Shown: one piece after another, positions 9,832-22,800 of the stretch
Position numbering within the stretch: position 1 is the first letter of the stretch
How the letters are laid out: each line of letters begins with the position of its first letter
From: Jeotgalibaca caeni
GTDB lineage: Bacteria > Bacillota > Bacilli > Lactobacillales > Aerococcaceae
Assembly: GCF_028863945.1 (NCBI RefSeq)
Contig: NZ_JARBEA010000021.1
Coordinates: forward strand, 1 to 39,377
DNA: 39,377 nucleotides
Reading direction: 5' to 3'
Position numbers and translations under genes: made by a program
The notes under the pieces: generated by a model
Database searches by the model: none
Told to the model about the DNA's origin: nothing
What the model saw: the letters and a program-made list of their open reading frames with translations, nothing else

Positions 9832-10145
9832 CGCCACAACAAAAACAACTAAATCTGTTCGGTTTGGCAACTAGAGCAGGTAAATTAGTTACCGGTGAAG
9901 AACTTACAATCAAAGCAGTCCAACGCAAAGAAGCAAAACTTGTTGTTGTTGCCGCTGACTGTAGTGAAAGCACCAAACAAAATATCCAAAATAAATGCCA
10001 GTATTACAATGTTCCGATTGATTTTGCCTTTAGTAAAGAAGAAATCAGTCAAGCAATTGGGAAAAGCCGATCTATTTGTGCCTTTACGGACAAAGGTTTT
10101 GTTGACAGCTATCTTAAATTGAAAGGAACGAACGATATGAAATAA
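9828..10145 (+). CDS. ylxQ: L7Ae-family RNA-binding protein YlxQ
   Basis: 105 residues of the L7Ae/L30e/S12e fold, which recognises kink-turns in [20 protein letters not shown] at the N-terminus and [17 protein letters not shown] are typical of YlxQ/RplGA proteins. The precise cellular role is not settled. It starts inside the rnpM stop codon and is followed by infB after a short gap with AAGGAAGGTGAG. Confidence 0.88.
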   Translation: MTPQQKQLNLFGLATRAGKLVTGEELTIKAVQRKEAKLVVVAADCSESTKQNIQNKCQYYNVPIDFAFSKEEISQAIGKSRSICAFTDKGFVDSYLKLKGTNDMK

Positions 10146-10158
10146 GGAAGGTGAGAAC

Positions 10159-12432
10159 ATGGTGAAAAAGAGAGTCTTTGAATTTGCGAAGGAACATAAG
10201 GTACCAAGTAAGACGGTACTAGAAACAGCAAAACAAATCGGACTGAACTATCAAAGCCACGTATCAACCATGGAGGACGACGAAATTAAGAAATTAAACA
10301 CAGCGATGGGGGAACAAGGTAAAACACCTTCTTCTTCTCCACAAAAAAACCAAAACACGAACAAACCAGCAGGCGAAGTGAAAAACAAAGCTACTGCTAC
10401 AAATGCAAGAAAACCTCAACCAGCTACAAAGAAACCAGCTCAAGCAGCGACTTCAACTGATAAGAAAGCAGCACCACGTACCGCGAATGCACAACCGAAG
10501 AAAGATACACAACCACGTGCTAAAACGGAAGGAACCGACGCTCCAGCACGTCGTAATCCGAACAACCGTGGAAAAGCAGATGGTTTCTCCAACAACAGAC
10601 GCAACAATCGGAACAAGAAGCGTCGTGATACACGTAAATCTACGAAGCCACCTGTACCACAAAGAAAATTCCGTGAACTACCAGAGACATTTGTCTATAC
10701 GGAAGGCATGAACATTCAAGATGTAGCGAAGAAATTGCATCGTGAGCCAGCGGAAATTATCAAGAAACTATTCTTGATGGGAATTGTGGCAACGCAAAAC
10801 CAACCGCTTGATTCTGAAACATTAGAATTGATTGCTACCGACTATGGTATTGATGCAGAACAAAAAGTAGAAATTGATATTTCTGACTTGGATGTATACT
10901 TTGAAGATGAAGTGAACGAAGACGAATTTGTAACACGTCCACCAGTAGTAACCATTATGGGACACGTAGACCACGGTAAAACTACTTTGCTGGATTCCTT
11001 AAGAAATACAAAAGTAAGTTTAAGTGAAGCTGGGGGAATTACCCAACATATTGGTGCTTACCAAGTTGATGTTGAAGGAAAGCCAATTACTTTCCTTGAT
11101 ACACCAGGGCATGCTGCGTTTACAACAATGCGTGCACGGGGAGCAGATGTAACCGACATTACCATTATTGTTGTAGCAGCTGATGACGGTGTAATGCCGC
11201 AAACAGTTGAAGCAATTAACCATGCGAAAGCTGCAGATGTTCCGATTATTGTAGCAGTAAACAAAATCGACAAACCAACTGCAAATCCAGATCGAGTGAT
11301 GCAAGAATTGACCGAACACCAATTGATTCCTGAAGCATGGGGTGGAGATACCATCTTCGTAAATATCTCAGCTAAATTCGGTGAAGGTATCGACGAATTA
11401 CTTGAAATGATTCTGTTAGTTGCTGAAGTACAAGAACTGAAAGCAAATCCAAATCGCCTCGCAATCGGTAGTGTGATTGAAGCTCGTTTGGACAAAGCAA
11501 AAGGCCCAATCTCTACTTTGTTAGTTCAAAGTGGTACACTAAAAATTGGTGACCCAATCGTTGTAGGAAATACGTATGGTCGTGTTCGTGCAATGACAAA
11601 TGATACAGGCCGTCGTGTGAAAAAAGCAGGCCCATCTACTCCGGTAGAAATCACTGGATTGAACGACACACCACAAGCGGGAGATCGTTTTGTAGTGTTT
11701 GAAGATGAGAAAACAGCTCGTTCCGTTGGGGAAGATCGTTCCAAACGTGCACAAGTGGAATCTCGTTCGAAGAATAACCGTGTGACGTTGGACAACCTAT
11801 TTGACAGCTTAAAAGAAGGCGAACTGAAAGAAGTTGGCGTCATCATTAAAGCAGACGTACAAGGTTCCGTTGAAGCATTGGCAAATAGCTTGAAGAAAAT
11901 TGAAGTAGAAGGCGTACGTGTTCAAATCATTCATGCGGCAGTAGGTGCCATCAATGAGAGTGACATTACCCTTGCTGCAGCAAGTAATGCGATTATCATC
12001 GGATTTAACGTGAGACCGACACCACAAGCGAAGATTCAAGCAGACCAAGAAAGTGTTGATATTCGTCTACACCGTGTTATTTATAACGCTATTGATGAAA
12101 TTGAAACAGCAATGAAAGGAATGCTTGACCCAGAGTACGAAGAAAAAATCACTGGACAAGCCCAAATCCGTGAAACTTATAAAGTTTCTAAAGTGGGAAC
12201 CATTGGTGGAGCATTCGTTACAGATGGTGTCATCAAGAGAAACAGTGGAATCCGAGTTATTCGTGATAACATTGTTATCTTTGAAGGCAAGCTGGCTAGT
12301 CTGAAACGTTTCAAAGACGATGTACGTGAAGTAAACAATGGCTATGAATGTGGTGTAATGATTGAAGACTATAATGACATTCGTGTAGACGATGTTATCG
12401 AAGCCTTTGAAATGGTAGTTATTGACCGCTAA
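10159..12432 (+). CDS. infB: Translation initiation factor IF-2
   Basis: A GTPase that places initiator fMet-tRNA on the ribosome and promotes subunit joining. A short N-terminal IF2 domain (residues 1-50) is followed by a low-complexity basic linker rich in Lys, Asn, Ala and Pro (about 55-165). Then come a second IF2-N domain and the G domain with [17 protein letters not shown] and NKID, and C-terminal beta-barrel domains ending in [14 protein letters not shown]. The length of 757 is a little more than in B. subtilis because of the linker. Confidence 0.97.
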   Translation: MVKKRVFEFAKEHKVPSKTVLETAKQIGLNYQSHVSTMEDDEIKKLNTAMGEQGKTPSSSPQKNQNTNKPAGEVKNKATATNARKPQPATKKPAQAATSTDKKAAPRTANAQPKKDTQPRAKTEGTDAPARRNPNNRGKADGFSNNRRNNRNKKRRDTRKSTKPPVPQRKFRELPETFVYTEGMNIQDVAKKLHREPAEIIKKLFLMGIVATQNQPLDSETLELIATDYGIDAEQKVEIDISDLDVYFEDEVNEDEFVTRPPVVTIMGHVDHGKTTLLDSLRNTKVSLSEAGGITQHIGAYQVDVEGKPITFLDTPGHAAFTTMRARGADVTDITIIVVAADDGVMPQTVEAINHAKAADVPIIVAVNKIDKPTANPDRVMQELTEHQLIPEAWGGDTIFVNISAKFGEGIDELLEMILLVAEVQELKANPNRLAIGSVIEARLDKAKGPISTLLVQSGTLKIGDPIVVGNTYGRVRAMTNDTGRRVKKAGPSTPVEITGLNDTPQAGDRFVVFEDEKTARSVGEDRSKRAQVESRSKNNRVTLDNLFDSLKEGELKEVGVIIKADVQGSVEALANSLKKIEVEGVRVQIIHAAVGAINESDITLAAASNAIIIGFNVRPTPQAKIQADQESVDIRLHRVIYNAIDEIETAMKGMLDPEYEEKITGQAQIRETYKVSKVGTIGGAFVTDGVIKRNSGIRVIRDNIVIFEGKLASLKRFKDDVREVNNGYECGVMIEDYNDIRVDDVIEAFEMVVIDR

Positions 12433-12461
12433 GTATCCATCCTCAAAAAGGAGAGATTAAA

Positions 12462-14497
<2,036 letters not shown>

Positions 14498-14524
14498 TGT
14501 CATTCAAAAGGTGGGAATGAAGGC

Positions 14525-16162
14525 ATGGAATTTTCAGCAGAAACAAGACGATTGAATCTTAAGGAAATGAAAAACGAACAACTTGATGTTTTAATCATTG
14601 GCGGAGGAATCACAGGTGCTGGAATTGCGTTAGAAACGAGTGCCTCGATGATGAAAACTGGTCTGTTAGAAATGCAAGACTTTGCGGCGGGAACAAGCAG
14701 CCGTTCCACAAAGTTAGTCCATGGTGGGTTGCGTTACTTAAAACAATTTGAAGTGGAAATGGTAGCTGAAGTTTCAAAAGAGCGGAAAATCATTCACCAA
14801 AATGCCAGCCATATTGTTCGGCCTACAGAAATGCTTCTGCCTGTATATCAAGAACCGGGAGCTTCTTTTACTCTTTTTTCTGCCCAGGTTGCTCTCAAGC
14901 TGTATGATGAACTGGCAAATTTGGAACAAGGAGAACAGCACACCTTTTTATCTAGCGAAGAGGTCCAAACGCTTCAGTCTAATTTAGCTACCGAGCAATT
15001 GAGTGGAGCCGGTTTGTATCTGGACTATTCATCAGACGATGCGCGGTTAACGATTGAAATCTTAAAAAAAGCACACGAACAAGGTGCACGAGTGGCAAAT
15101 TATGTGAAAGTAACTGACTTTATCTATGATGAAAAAGAGCAAGTAATCGGCGTACTAGCAACAGACCAGTTAACAAACGAAACATACACGATTCATGCAT
15201 CAGTAGTCATCAATGCCACGGGCCCATGGTCCAGCATGTTGGAAAAAGAAATGATTCTTCGTCCAACGAAAGGCATTCATTTAGTAGTCGACCAATCGCG
15301 TCTAAACGTAAATCAACCAATTTATACAGATACCGGATATCAAGATAACCGGATGATTTTTATCATTCCTCGTGGGGGAAAGACGTATCTTGGAACCACC
15401 GATACCGATTATGAGGGTGATCTTTCGCATCCACTCGTAACGAAAGAAGAGGTTGATTACTTATTGCATGCAGTGAATCGGCGTTTTCCAGAGGCAAACT
15501 TGCGACTTACCGACATAGAAGCAAGCTGGGCAGGAATCAGGCCGTTACTTGCTTCTGGTGACGAAGACCATCCTTCTGCTGTATCGAGAGGAAGTTCACT
15601 GTTTCAAACAGAAAAAGGACTGATCACCATTGCTGGAGGGAAACTGACCGATTATCGGCGAATGGCTGAAGAAACTGTTAAAGTGATTGTACAAGAGCTG
15701 GAGCGAAAAACGGGCAAAGGTTACGCAACTGTAGATACAAAAAATATCCGTATCTCTGGCGGTGAACTTCCACAAGGAGGAGCTAGAGGAATTTTTATCT
15801 CTGAAGCTATTGCGAAGGGGGGAGAGGTAGGTTTATCAGAATCAGAAACCCGTACCTTGGTTGATTGGTATGGTTCAAACATTTTTCAAGTTCTAAAAGG
15901 GGAAACATTTGAAGGATTATCCTTCATCGATTCCTTATCTCTTCGGTATGCATTGCAGCATGAAATGACACTCACACCAACCGATTATTTCGCGCGTAGG
16001 ACTGATCTTCTCTTGTTTAGAGTCCAACACTTGAAGGAAGTCCAAGAAGCGGTGATAGCGGCCATGAGTCACTATTATGGCTGGGATGAGGTCGAGAAAG
16101 AAAGACAAGGTACTGGATTCAGACAAGTTTTTGAAGAATCACAATTAACTCACTTAAAATAA
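14525..16162 (+). CDS. glpD: FAD-dependent glycerol-3-phosphate dehydrogenase/oxidase
   Basis: It oxidises glycerol 3-phosphate to dihydroxyacetone phosphate, completing the pathway begun by GlpK. Visible are the FAD-binding IIGGGITGAGIAL, LLEMQDFAAGTSSRSTKLVHGGLRYL, and the C-terminal AGGKLTDYRRMAEE. The 545 residues match B. subtilis GlpD better than the 600-odd residues of Enterococcus/Streptococcus GlpO: the roughly 50-residue insert of those oxidases, expected between IRPLLASG and PSAVSRGSS, is absent. Whether electrons go to menaquinone or to oxygen cannot be told. No glpF follows. Confidence 0.9.
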   Translation: MEFSAETRRLNLKEMKNEQLDVLIIGGGITGAGIALETSASMMKTGLLEMQDFAAGTSSRSTKLVHGGLRYLKQFEVEMVAEVSKERKIIHQNASHIVRPTEMLLPVYQEPGASFTLFSAQVALKLYDELANLEQGEQHTFLSSEEVQTLQSNLATEQLSGAGLYLDYSSDDARLTIEILKKAHEQGARVANYVKVTDFIYDEKEQVIGVLATDQLTNETYTIHASVVINATGPWSSMLEKEMILRPTKGIHLVVDQSRLNVNQPIYTDTGYQDNRMIFIIPRGGKTYLGTTDTDYEGDLSHPLVTKEEVDYLLHAVNRRFPEANLRLTDIEASWAGIRPLLASGDEDHPSAVSRGSSLFQTEKGLITIAGGKLTDYRRMAEETVKVIVQELERKTGKGYATVDTKNIRISGGELPQGGARGIFISEAIAKGGEVGLSESETRTLVDWYGSNIFQVLKGETFEGLSFIDSLSLRYALQHEMTLTPTDYFARRTDLLLFRVQHLKEVQEAVIAAMSHYYGWDEVEKERQGTGFRQVFEESQLTHLK

Positions 16163-16167
16163 CCAAT

Positions 16168-16207
16168 AAACCAGGGAAAGCACAGCTTGTGTAGTACCTG
16201 GTTTTTT
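16168..16207 (+). terminator. Terminator after glpD
   Basis: AAACCAGG (16168-16175) pairs with CCTGGTTT (16197-16204) across a 21-nt loop that contains a smaller CACA/TGTG stem, and runs into six T (16202-16207). Confidence 0.75.
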
Positions 16208-16214
16208 CATCCTA

Positions 16215-16223
16215 TGATAAAAT
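16215..16223 (+). promoter_or_regulatory. Extended -10 promoter candidate of addBA
   Basis: TGATAAAAT, a TGn extended element plus TAAAAT, as ahead of uppS. No convincing -35 is seen, which extended -10 promoters tolerate. It lies about 50 nt ahead of the addB start. Confidence 0.4.
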
Positions 16224-16270
16224 GAGAAGTAGAATGTTTTCTACCAAACCAGAGAGAAGAGGTTGAAGAA

Positions 16271-19200
16271 ATGAGTCTCCAATTTCTAATCGGACCACAG
16301 ACTGCCGATAAACGAAAAGTCTATATCGAAGAAATGAAAGCATTAATGACAGAAAAACCAAATGCGACGTTCTTTGTCATTGTTCCTGAGCATGCGAAGT
16401 TTGAAGGTGAAATGAACATCTTGGAGCAACTATGGCAAGCAGAAGAAAAAGCTAATCCAAACTTTATGGGTTCCATCAATCTGCAAGTGTTCAGTTTCAG
16501 TAGGTTAGCGTGGTTCTTTTTGCGCGATCAACCTATTTTTCAATACCGACAGCTGAGTGATGCAGGAATTAGTATGCTGTTACGGAAAATTTTACTGGAT
16601 AAAGCAGATGATTTGATTTTATTTAGACGTGAAATCGATAAGGAAGGATTTATCCAACAACTTACCGATCTATTTAAGGAGTTGCGCGCTGGAAGAATTC
16701 AGGTAGCGGACCTAGAAGTTGCTCTACATCAAGGAGATGAATCGATTCGTCAAGCCGATCGACAGCTCAAGTTGAAAGAATTAGCCATGATTTATGAGGT
16801 CTACTGTCAGAAAATGGATGAGGGATATTTGCAGTATGAGATGCTGCTGGAGGCACTGGCTGAAATGGTCGAACAGTCCGACATGACGGATGTTTACTTG
16901 TATATCGAAGGATATTATTATTTCTCAGCTCAAGAACTGCAAATTTTGCACTCGTTTCTGCACCACGCAGAAAAAGTAACCCTTGTACTCGATTTAGACA
17001 AGCCATATGTGGAACGGGTTCCTGAACTGCATGATTTATTTTATGCAGCTGGCAGCACGTATTTTAATCTCTATCAATATGCCCGATCACATGGTATTCC
17101 CGTTCTGCAAGACAAGCGGATTGTTACTCAAGTAGACGGATACCAAGAAGGCATGGTCTCCTTGGATCATTACTGGATCCAAACGACTTCAGGCACGAAA
17201 CAATCCTCACTAGACTATGAACTTGCTCCCGTTCAAGAGCTGATGGAAGTTTGGGCTTGTGATACAAAACAAGCCGAAATCTTCCATGTAGCGAACAATA
17301 TCAACCGATTGGTGCAAGAGAAAGGATATCGTTATAAAGACTTCTTAATTTTGGCTCGGCGCGTAGAAGATTATGAAACCATTTTGAGTCCTTTATTTAA
17401 TAAGGCTAATTTGAGTGTCTTCTACGATAAAGCAGAAGAAATGAGACACCATCCCTTCACTGATTTTATTGATAGTTTATTTCGCATACGGATGAATTAT
17501 TGGCGTTATCCAGACATTATGCGGCTCTTGCGCACTGAATTACTTGTACCTGCTATGGAGATGGAAGCAGACCTTGCTTCGAAACAAACGTGGCTGGATC
17601 AATACCGCGACAAGGTGGACCAAACTGAAAACATCTTATTAGGATATGGCTTTGAAGGAAATGCATGGTTTGAGAAGGACGACTGGCAGGTTTACGACTT
17701 CGGCGACGAAGAAGACGGTTTGAATCAAACGCCTGAAGTAAAAGGGCTGGCCGAAGCGAATATAATCAAACGCTTCTTACAAGAGACGCTCCTTCCTTAT
17801 TATCGCGGTCTGCCAAAAATCAAAACAGGGCGAGATGCGGCTTTGGCGTTGTACCGTTTTCTCGAGCGGAATCGTATTAATGAACAGATTATTTTTTGGC
17901 GTGACGAAGCCTTAGAAGCAGGGAACTTGGACCGGGCAAGACAGCATGAACAAGTCTGGAAGACGTTCACTCTCCTATTGGATGAATATGTAGAAACTTT
18001 AGGCGATATGCCGTATGACGAGCAAGTCTTTCATGAAATCTTGATGACCGGTTTCGAAACGGCTACCTACAGCATTGTTCCACCTACATTGGATCAAGTC
18101 ATCTTTTCTAGTATTGAAGGTGCTCGATTTGAACCGGCAAAAGTGGTCTACATCATTGGAGCAACACAGGATCAACTGCCTAAAGCGCACGAGAATCGCT
18201 CTTTGTTGACCGAAGAAGAACGTGCCTCCTTGCAACAGTCACTTGGTGAAGAAGGGAAGTACTTGCGACCATCGATTGATCAATCTACCGCGTCTGAACC
18301 GTATATTGCGTATCAAGCCTTTTTAGCAGGGAAAGAAAAGTTGGTTGTCACTTATCCAATGAGCAGCGAGGAACAAAGTCGAGTCGCGAAATTGTCTCCT
18401 TATGTAGCTCGAATTGCCAAGGACTTTGATATACCGATTCAACACCGAGCAGCAAATGTGATTGACGCAGAAAAAACAGCGAACTTTATGGGAACGAAGA
18501 TTCAAAACGTTGCCCAATTGGTAAAACTGTTGCGGCATCAACTAACTTCAAACGAAAAAATGCCTCTTTTGTGGCGGAAAATATTATCGTACGTATACCG
18601 CGATCAAGATATTCAGCCGGCTATGGCTAGCATTTTTGCCAGCTTGAAGTACAAAAATGTTCCCGCACAGTTAACACCTGAAATTGCTACCGAACTGTAT
18701 GGGAAGAACTTGTATTTATCAGTTTCTCAGTTGGAGAGCTATTACTTAGATTCATACAGTCACTTCTTAAAATATGGATTACGTTTGAAGGAACGCCAAA
18801 AGTATGAACTTTCTGCAGCTGGTACAGGTGAATTCTACCATGAGGCACTGGAACATATTGTGCGCCAAATGCGTGGCAGGAAAGATTTATCCAAAGAAGA
18901 AGTTCAACAAATTGCTGAAAATGTACTGAAGAATTTATTTGGATCACAAAAATATGCGATTCTATCCAGTTCCAACCGGATGCGGTTCATTCAGGAACAA
19001 TTACAGGATACGATTTACCGACTATCCTGGGTGATTCAAGGACAGCGCTCGTTAACAACCTTCGAGAATCTCCGGACGGAAGCCATATTTGGTCAGGCTG
19101 GTGTACCGAATGCACTGGAAGGCTTAGAATTTCCTTTATCAGGAGGTAAATCTCTTTCCATTCGCGGTAAGATTGACCGCATCGACAAGGTAGAACAAGA

Positions 19201-19867
19201 CGGCAAACAATATCTCACCGTCATGGATTATAAATCGAGTCGCCATACCTTCCAGTTTGAAGATGCTTACTATGGACTGGCCATGCAAATGATTACCTAC
19301 TTAGATGTGGCAATGATGAATGCGGAACAACTGATGGTGAATCAAGCTGTACCGGCCGGAGCTTTTTATCTACACGTAAAAAATCCATTTTTAGAAGTAT
19401 TGCAACAACCGTCTGCTGATCTCTTTGAACAAAAACTAATCGAAGAAAACAAGTGGAAAGGCCTGATTGTGGCTGACCGTACCATTACGGATGCCATGGA
19501 TCCTCATGTAACAGATGGTGCTTCTTCCTTGGTGCTTCCTTTCCGATATACGAATAAGGGTGAATTTTATAGTAGCTTGAATGATCTGGTCACTCAAGAA
19601 GAATTAAACCTGCTGATGAAAAATAACCGGCGCCGTATTCAAGAAGCTGGCGAACGCATCTTGTCCGGTGAACTGCAAATGAATCCGGTAAAAGACCGGC
19701 TGTACATTCCTTCTGTACAAGGACCATACCGTGCTGTTTCACAGTTCGACAGCACGTTACGTGAAAACAGATACCGGCGTTTGGAAAAGATGAATAAGAA
19801 ACAAGTTTTGGAGAGATTAAAAGAAGAATTGCTTCTAAAGGAAACAGAAGAAGAGGAGGAAGAATAG
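16271..19867 (+). CDS. rexB: ATP-dependent helicase/nuclease subunit B, RexB type
   Basis: Partner of AddA/RexA in the RecBCD-like complex that resects double-strand breaks. The protein has 1198 residues. The C-terminal RecB-type nuclease is intact: RGKIDRIDK, VMDYKSS and YGLAMQMITY. The N-terminus starts LQFLIGPQTADKRK, without a Walker A motif. The four Fe-S cysteines of B. subtilis AddB are missing: DSYSHF stands where the first Cys motif lies and PSVQGPYRAVSQFD where the C-terminal three lie. Only two cysteines occur in the whole chain. This is the type 2 (RexB) class of Lactobacillales. ATG 16271 follows GAAGAGG. Confidence 0.93.
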   Translation: MSLQFLIGPQTADKRKVYIEEMKALMTEKPNATFFVIVPEHAKFEGEMNILEQLWQAEEKANPNFMGSINLQVFSFSRLAWFFLRDQPIFQYRQLSDAGISMLLRKILLDKADDLILFRREIDKEGFIQQLTDLFKELRAGRIQVADLEVALHQGDESIRQADRQLKLKELAMIYEVYCQKMDEGYLQYEMLLEALAEMVEQSDMTDVYLYIEGYYYFSAQELQILHSFLHHAEKVTLVLDLDKPYVERVPELHDLFYAAGSTYFNLYQYARSHGIPVLQDKRIVTQVDGYQEGMVSLDHYWIQTTSGTKQSSLDYELAPVQELMEVWACDTKQAEIFHVANNINRLVQEKGYRYKDFLILARRVEDYETILSPLFNKANLSVFYDKAEEMRHHPFTDFIDSLFRIRMNYWRYPDIMRLLRTELLVPAMEMEADLASKQTWLDQYRDKVDQTENILLGYGFEGNAWFEKDDWQVYDFGDEEDGLNQTPEVKGLAEANIIKRFLQETLLPYYRGLPKIKTGRDAALALYRFLERNRINEQIIFWRDEALEAGNLDRARQHEQVWKTFTLLLDEYVETLGDMPYDEQVFHEILMTGFETATYSIVPPTLDQVIFSSIEGARFEPAKVVYIIGATQDQLPKAHENRSLLTEEERASLQQSLGEEGKYLRPSIDQSTASEPYIAYQAFLAGKEKLVVTYPMSSEEQSRVAKLSPYVARIAKDFDIPIQHRAANVIDAEKTANFMGTKIQNVAQLVKLLRHQLTSNEKMPLLWRKILSYVYRDQDIQPAMASIFASLKYKNVPAQLTPEIATELYGKNLYLSVSQLESYYLDSYSHFLKYGLRLKERQKYELSAAGTGEFYHEALEHIVRQMRGRKDLSKEEVQQIAENVLKNLFGSQKYAILSSSNRMRFIQEQLQDTIYRLSWVIQGQRSLTTFENLRTEAIFGQAGVPNALEGLEFPLSGGKSLSIRGKIDRIDKVEQDGKQYLTVMDYKSSRHTFQFEDAYYGLAMQMITYLDVAMMNAEQLMVNQAVPAGAFYLHVKNPFLEVLQQPSADLFEQKLIEENKWKGLIVADRTITDAMDPHVTDGASSLVLPFRYTNKGEFYSSLNDLVTQEELNLLMKNNRRRIQEAGERILSGELQMNPVKDRLYIPSVQGPYRAVSQFDSTLRENRYRRLEKMNKKQVLERLKEELLLKETEEEEEE

Positions 19868-19868
19868 G

Positions 19869-22800
19869 GTGAAAGACTTAGCGAATATCCCACCAAAAAC
19901 AGCTAATGACCGCTTTACCGATGATCAGTGGCAAGCGATTCATCAAAGCGGAGACAATATCCTTGTTGCTGCTTCTGCTGGATCCGGAAAAACGACGGTT
20001 TTGGTCCAACGGATTATTGAAAAAATTAAGAATGGTGTCCATGTAGATGAGCTTCTTGTCGTCACCTTTACCGAATCGGCTGCCAGTGAAATGAAAGAAC
20101 GAATTCAAACTGCCATCCAAGATGCCATCAATACGGCTGTAACGGAAGAGCAATACCGGCATCTTTTGCGGCAGACAACTCTCTTGCCACAAGCCAACAT
20201 CAGTACCATTCATGCCTTCTGCTTAAAAGTCATTCAACGCTTCTTCTATCTCATTGAAATTGACCCTGTGTTTCGCATGATGGGTGATGCCATTGAAATT
20301 GATATGCTGAAAGAGGACGTGTGGGAAGATCTCAAAGAGACGCTCTACGGCGAACCGGGTACCTTTTTCAAATCGTTGGCAAAGGCCTATTCTGGAGACC
20401 GGAATGATGAAGGGCTGAAAGACTTGATATTCTCTTTGTATAACTTTTCAAGGGCGAATCCTGAACCAGTGCAATGGTTAAGTCAATTAATCAATCTCTA
20501 TGAAATGGAAGAGGGATTAGAAAAAAGCTCCCTTTACCAAGACTTGTTAAAGCCACAAATAGAAAGAGACTTGGACGGTATACTGTATGACTTGGATGCT
20601 GCCATCCATATGGCCGGCGAGGGAGAAGGTACCGTCAAACAACGTGACCTTTTGGAATCGGAACGAGCTCATGTTTGGGCGGTACGAGAAGCCATCGATC
20701 AAGATGATTATGAGGCAGGATTTGACCGATTGGAGCAACTATCTTTTGCTACTTGGCCTAGGAGCAAAAAGGATGACCCCGATAAAGAAGTAAAAGCACA
20801 AATGAAAAATTTGCGTGATAAATCGAAAAAAGCTTTCACTACCTTAAAGGATGCCTTCTTCAATCGATCGAAACAAGATCAAGAATGGGTCATTCGAGAA
20901 AGCAAACCTTATGTAGCAGAAATGATTCGGGTAACGAAACGATTCACAGATGCCTATTGGAACCGCAAACTATCCGGAAATATGCTGGACTTTAATGACT
21001 TGGAACATTTGACGTTAGAAATCTTGCTGCCGCTAAAAGACGGCAAACGGGGTCCGAGTGAAGCCAGCCGTTATTACCGCCAGAAATTCCAAGAAGTACT
21101 CATTGATGAGTACCAAGATGTGAATAAGCTCCAAGAACGGATTCTCTATGGGGTAACCCGTCATCACCCAGATACAGAAAACTTATTCATGGTAGGAGAC
21201 GTGAAGCAATCCATTTATGCCTTCCGCTTGGCAGATCCAGGTTTGTTTTTGGAAAAATACGAGAAATTTGGCCAGTCACAAGGTGGAGAACGTATTATCC
21301 TGGCTGACAATTTCCGTTCACGAGGAGAAGTCCTCTCCTTCACTAATTTTGTTTTCACTCAGCTGATGGACAAAAAAGTAGGGCAGATGGATTATGATGA
21401 GCTGGCAGAATTGAAACAGGGAAATCAATCCTTCCCGGAAGCTCCGCAATGTGAAACAGAAATTATCATTTATCTAAAAGGAGAAGGACAAAGAGAGTCT
21501 GAGCAGGTGGCCGAACTTACCTTCCAAGGAGATCCCGAATTGGATTGGGGAATAGATGATAAGGCTACCGGTGAGGTCACGATGGTCGCTCAAAAAATTC
21601 GTGATCTGGTACAAAATCAGGTGCTCTTGTATGATAAACGGACTAAATCAGAACGACCGATTTCGTACAAGGATATTGTGCTCTTGACTCCAACCAAGAA
21701 AAACAACTTATTGATTTTGGAAACCTTCAAGGAGTATGGTGTCCCGGTAATCTTGAATGATTCACAGAGCTTTTTCCAACGAACGGAAATCACGGTAATT
21801 CTATCTCTATTAAAAGTGATCGATAATCCAAGACAAGATATTCCATTAGCCGCTGTATTGCGTTCACCGATTGTAGGGCTAAATGAGCGGCAACTTGCAG
21901 CCATCCGACTTTCTTCCCCGTATGGTGACTTCTATGATGCAGTGTCGTCCTTTGTAGCCTCGTTTGCGGAGAGAGAAGCAACTGCTACAGAAGAAGAACA
22001 GGAAGGGTACCGAAAGCTTACCTTATTCCTGCAACAGTTGCGGAATTGGCGTCAATCTGCTCGTCATGATAACTTAGTCAGCTTAATATGGCGAATTTAT
22101 GAAGAGACACATTTTTTAGATTACGTGGGTGGGATGACCGCTGGTAAACAGCGTGCCGCCAACTTACACTCTCTCTATGAACGAGCCAAGAAGTACGAGA
22201 AGACAAATTACAAAGGTCTCTTCCAGTTTATTCGCTTCATTGAGCGGATTCAGGAACGGTATCAAGACTTAGCAGAGCCAACCACTTTTAGCGAGGACGA
22301 AGATGCGATTCGGATCATGACCATTCATGCAAGTAAAGGACTCGAGTTTCCGGTTGTCTTCGTAATGGACATGTCGAAAAGTTTTAATATGCAAGATATT
22401 CGGGGACGCTATTTATTCTCCGAAGAGTACGGGATTGGAACAGACTTGTTTGATTCTGATAATCGGATGCGCTACCCTTCTCTAACCACCTATGCCTTAG
22501 CTAATGAGAAGAAGAAGCAGCTACTAGCAGAAGAAATGCGTAAACTCTATGTTGCATTGACTCGTGCAGAGCAAAAGCTGTTTCTGGTCGGTACCTATGA
22601 ATCAAAGGAGAAAATGTGGCAGGAGTGGGGAGCAGTCGATGAAACTGCCGACCGTGTCATTCCAGATCATTTGCGTTTGAATGCCAACAACTTAATGAAG
22701 TGGGTTGGTTTAAGTTTATATCGTCACGGAAGTGTTCGTCCTGATTCAGAAATAAAATTATACCGCGGGGAATTAGCTAATGATCCAGTATCTTTCTCTA

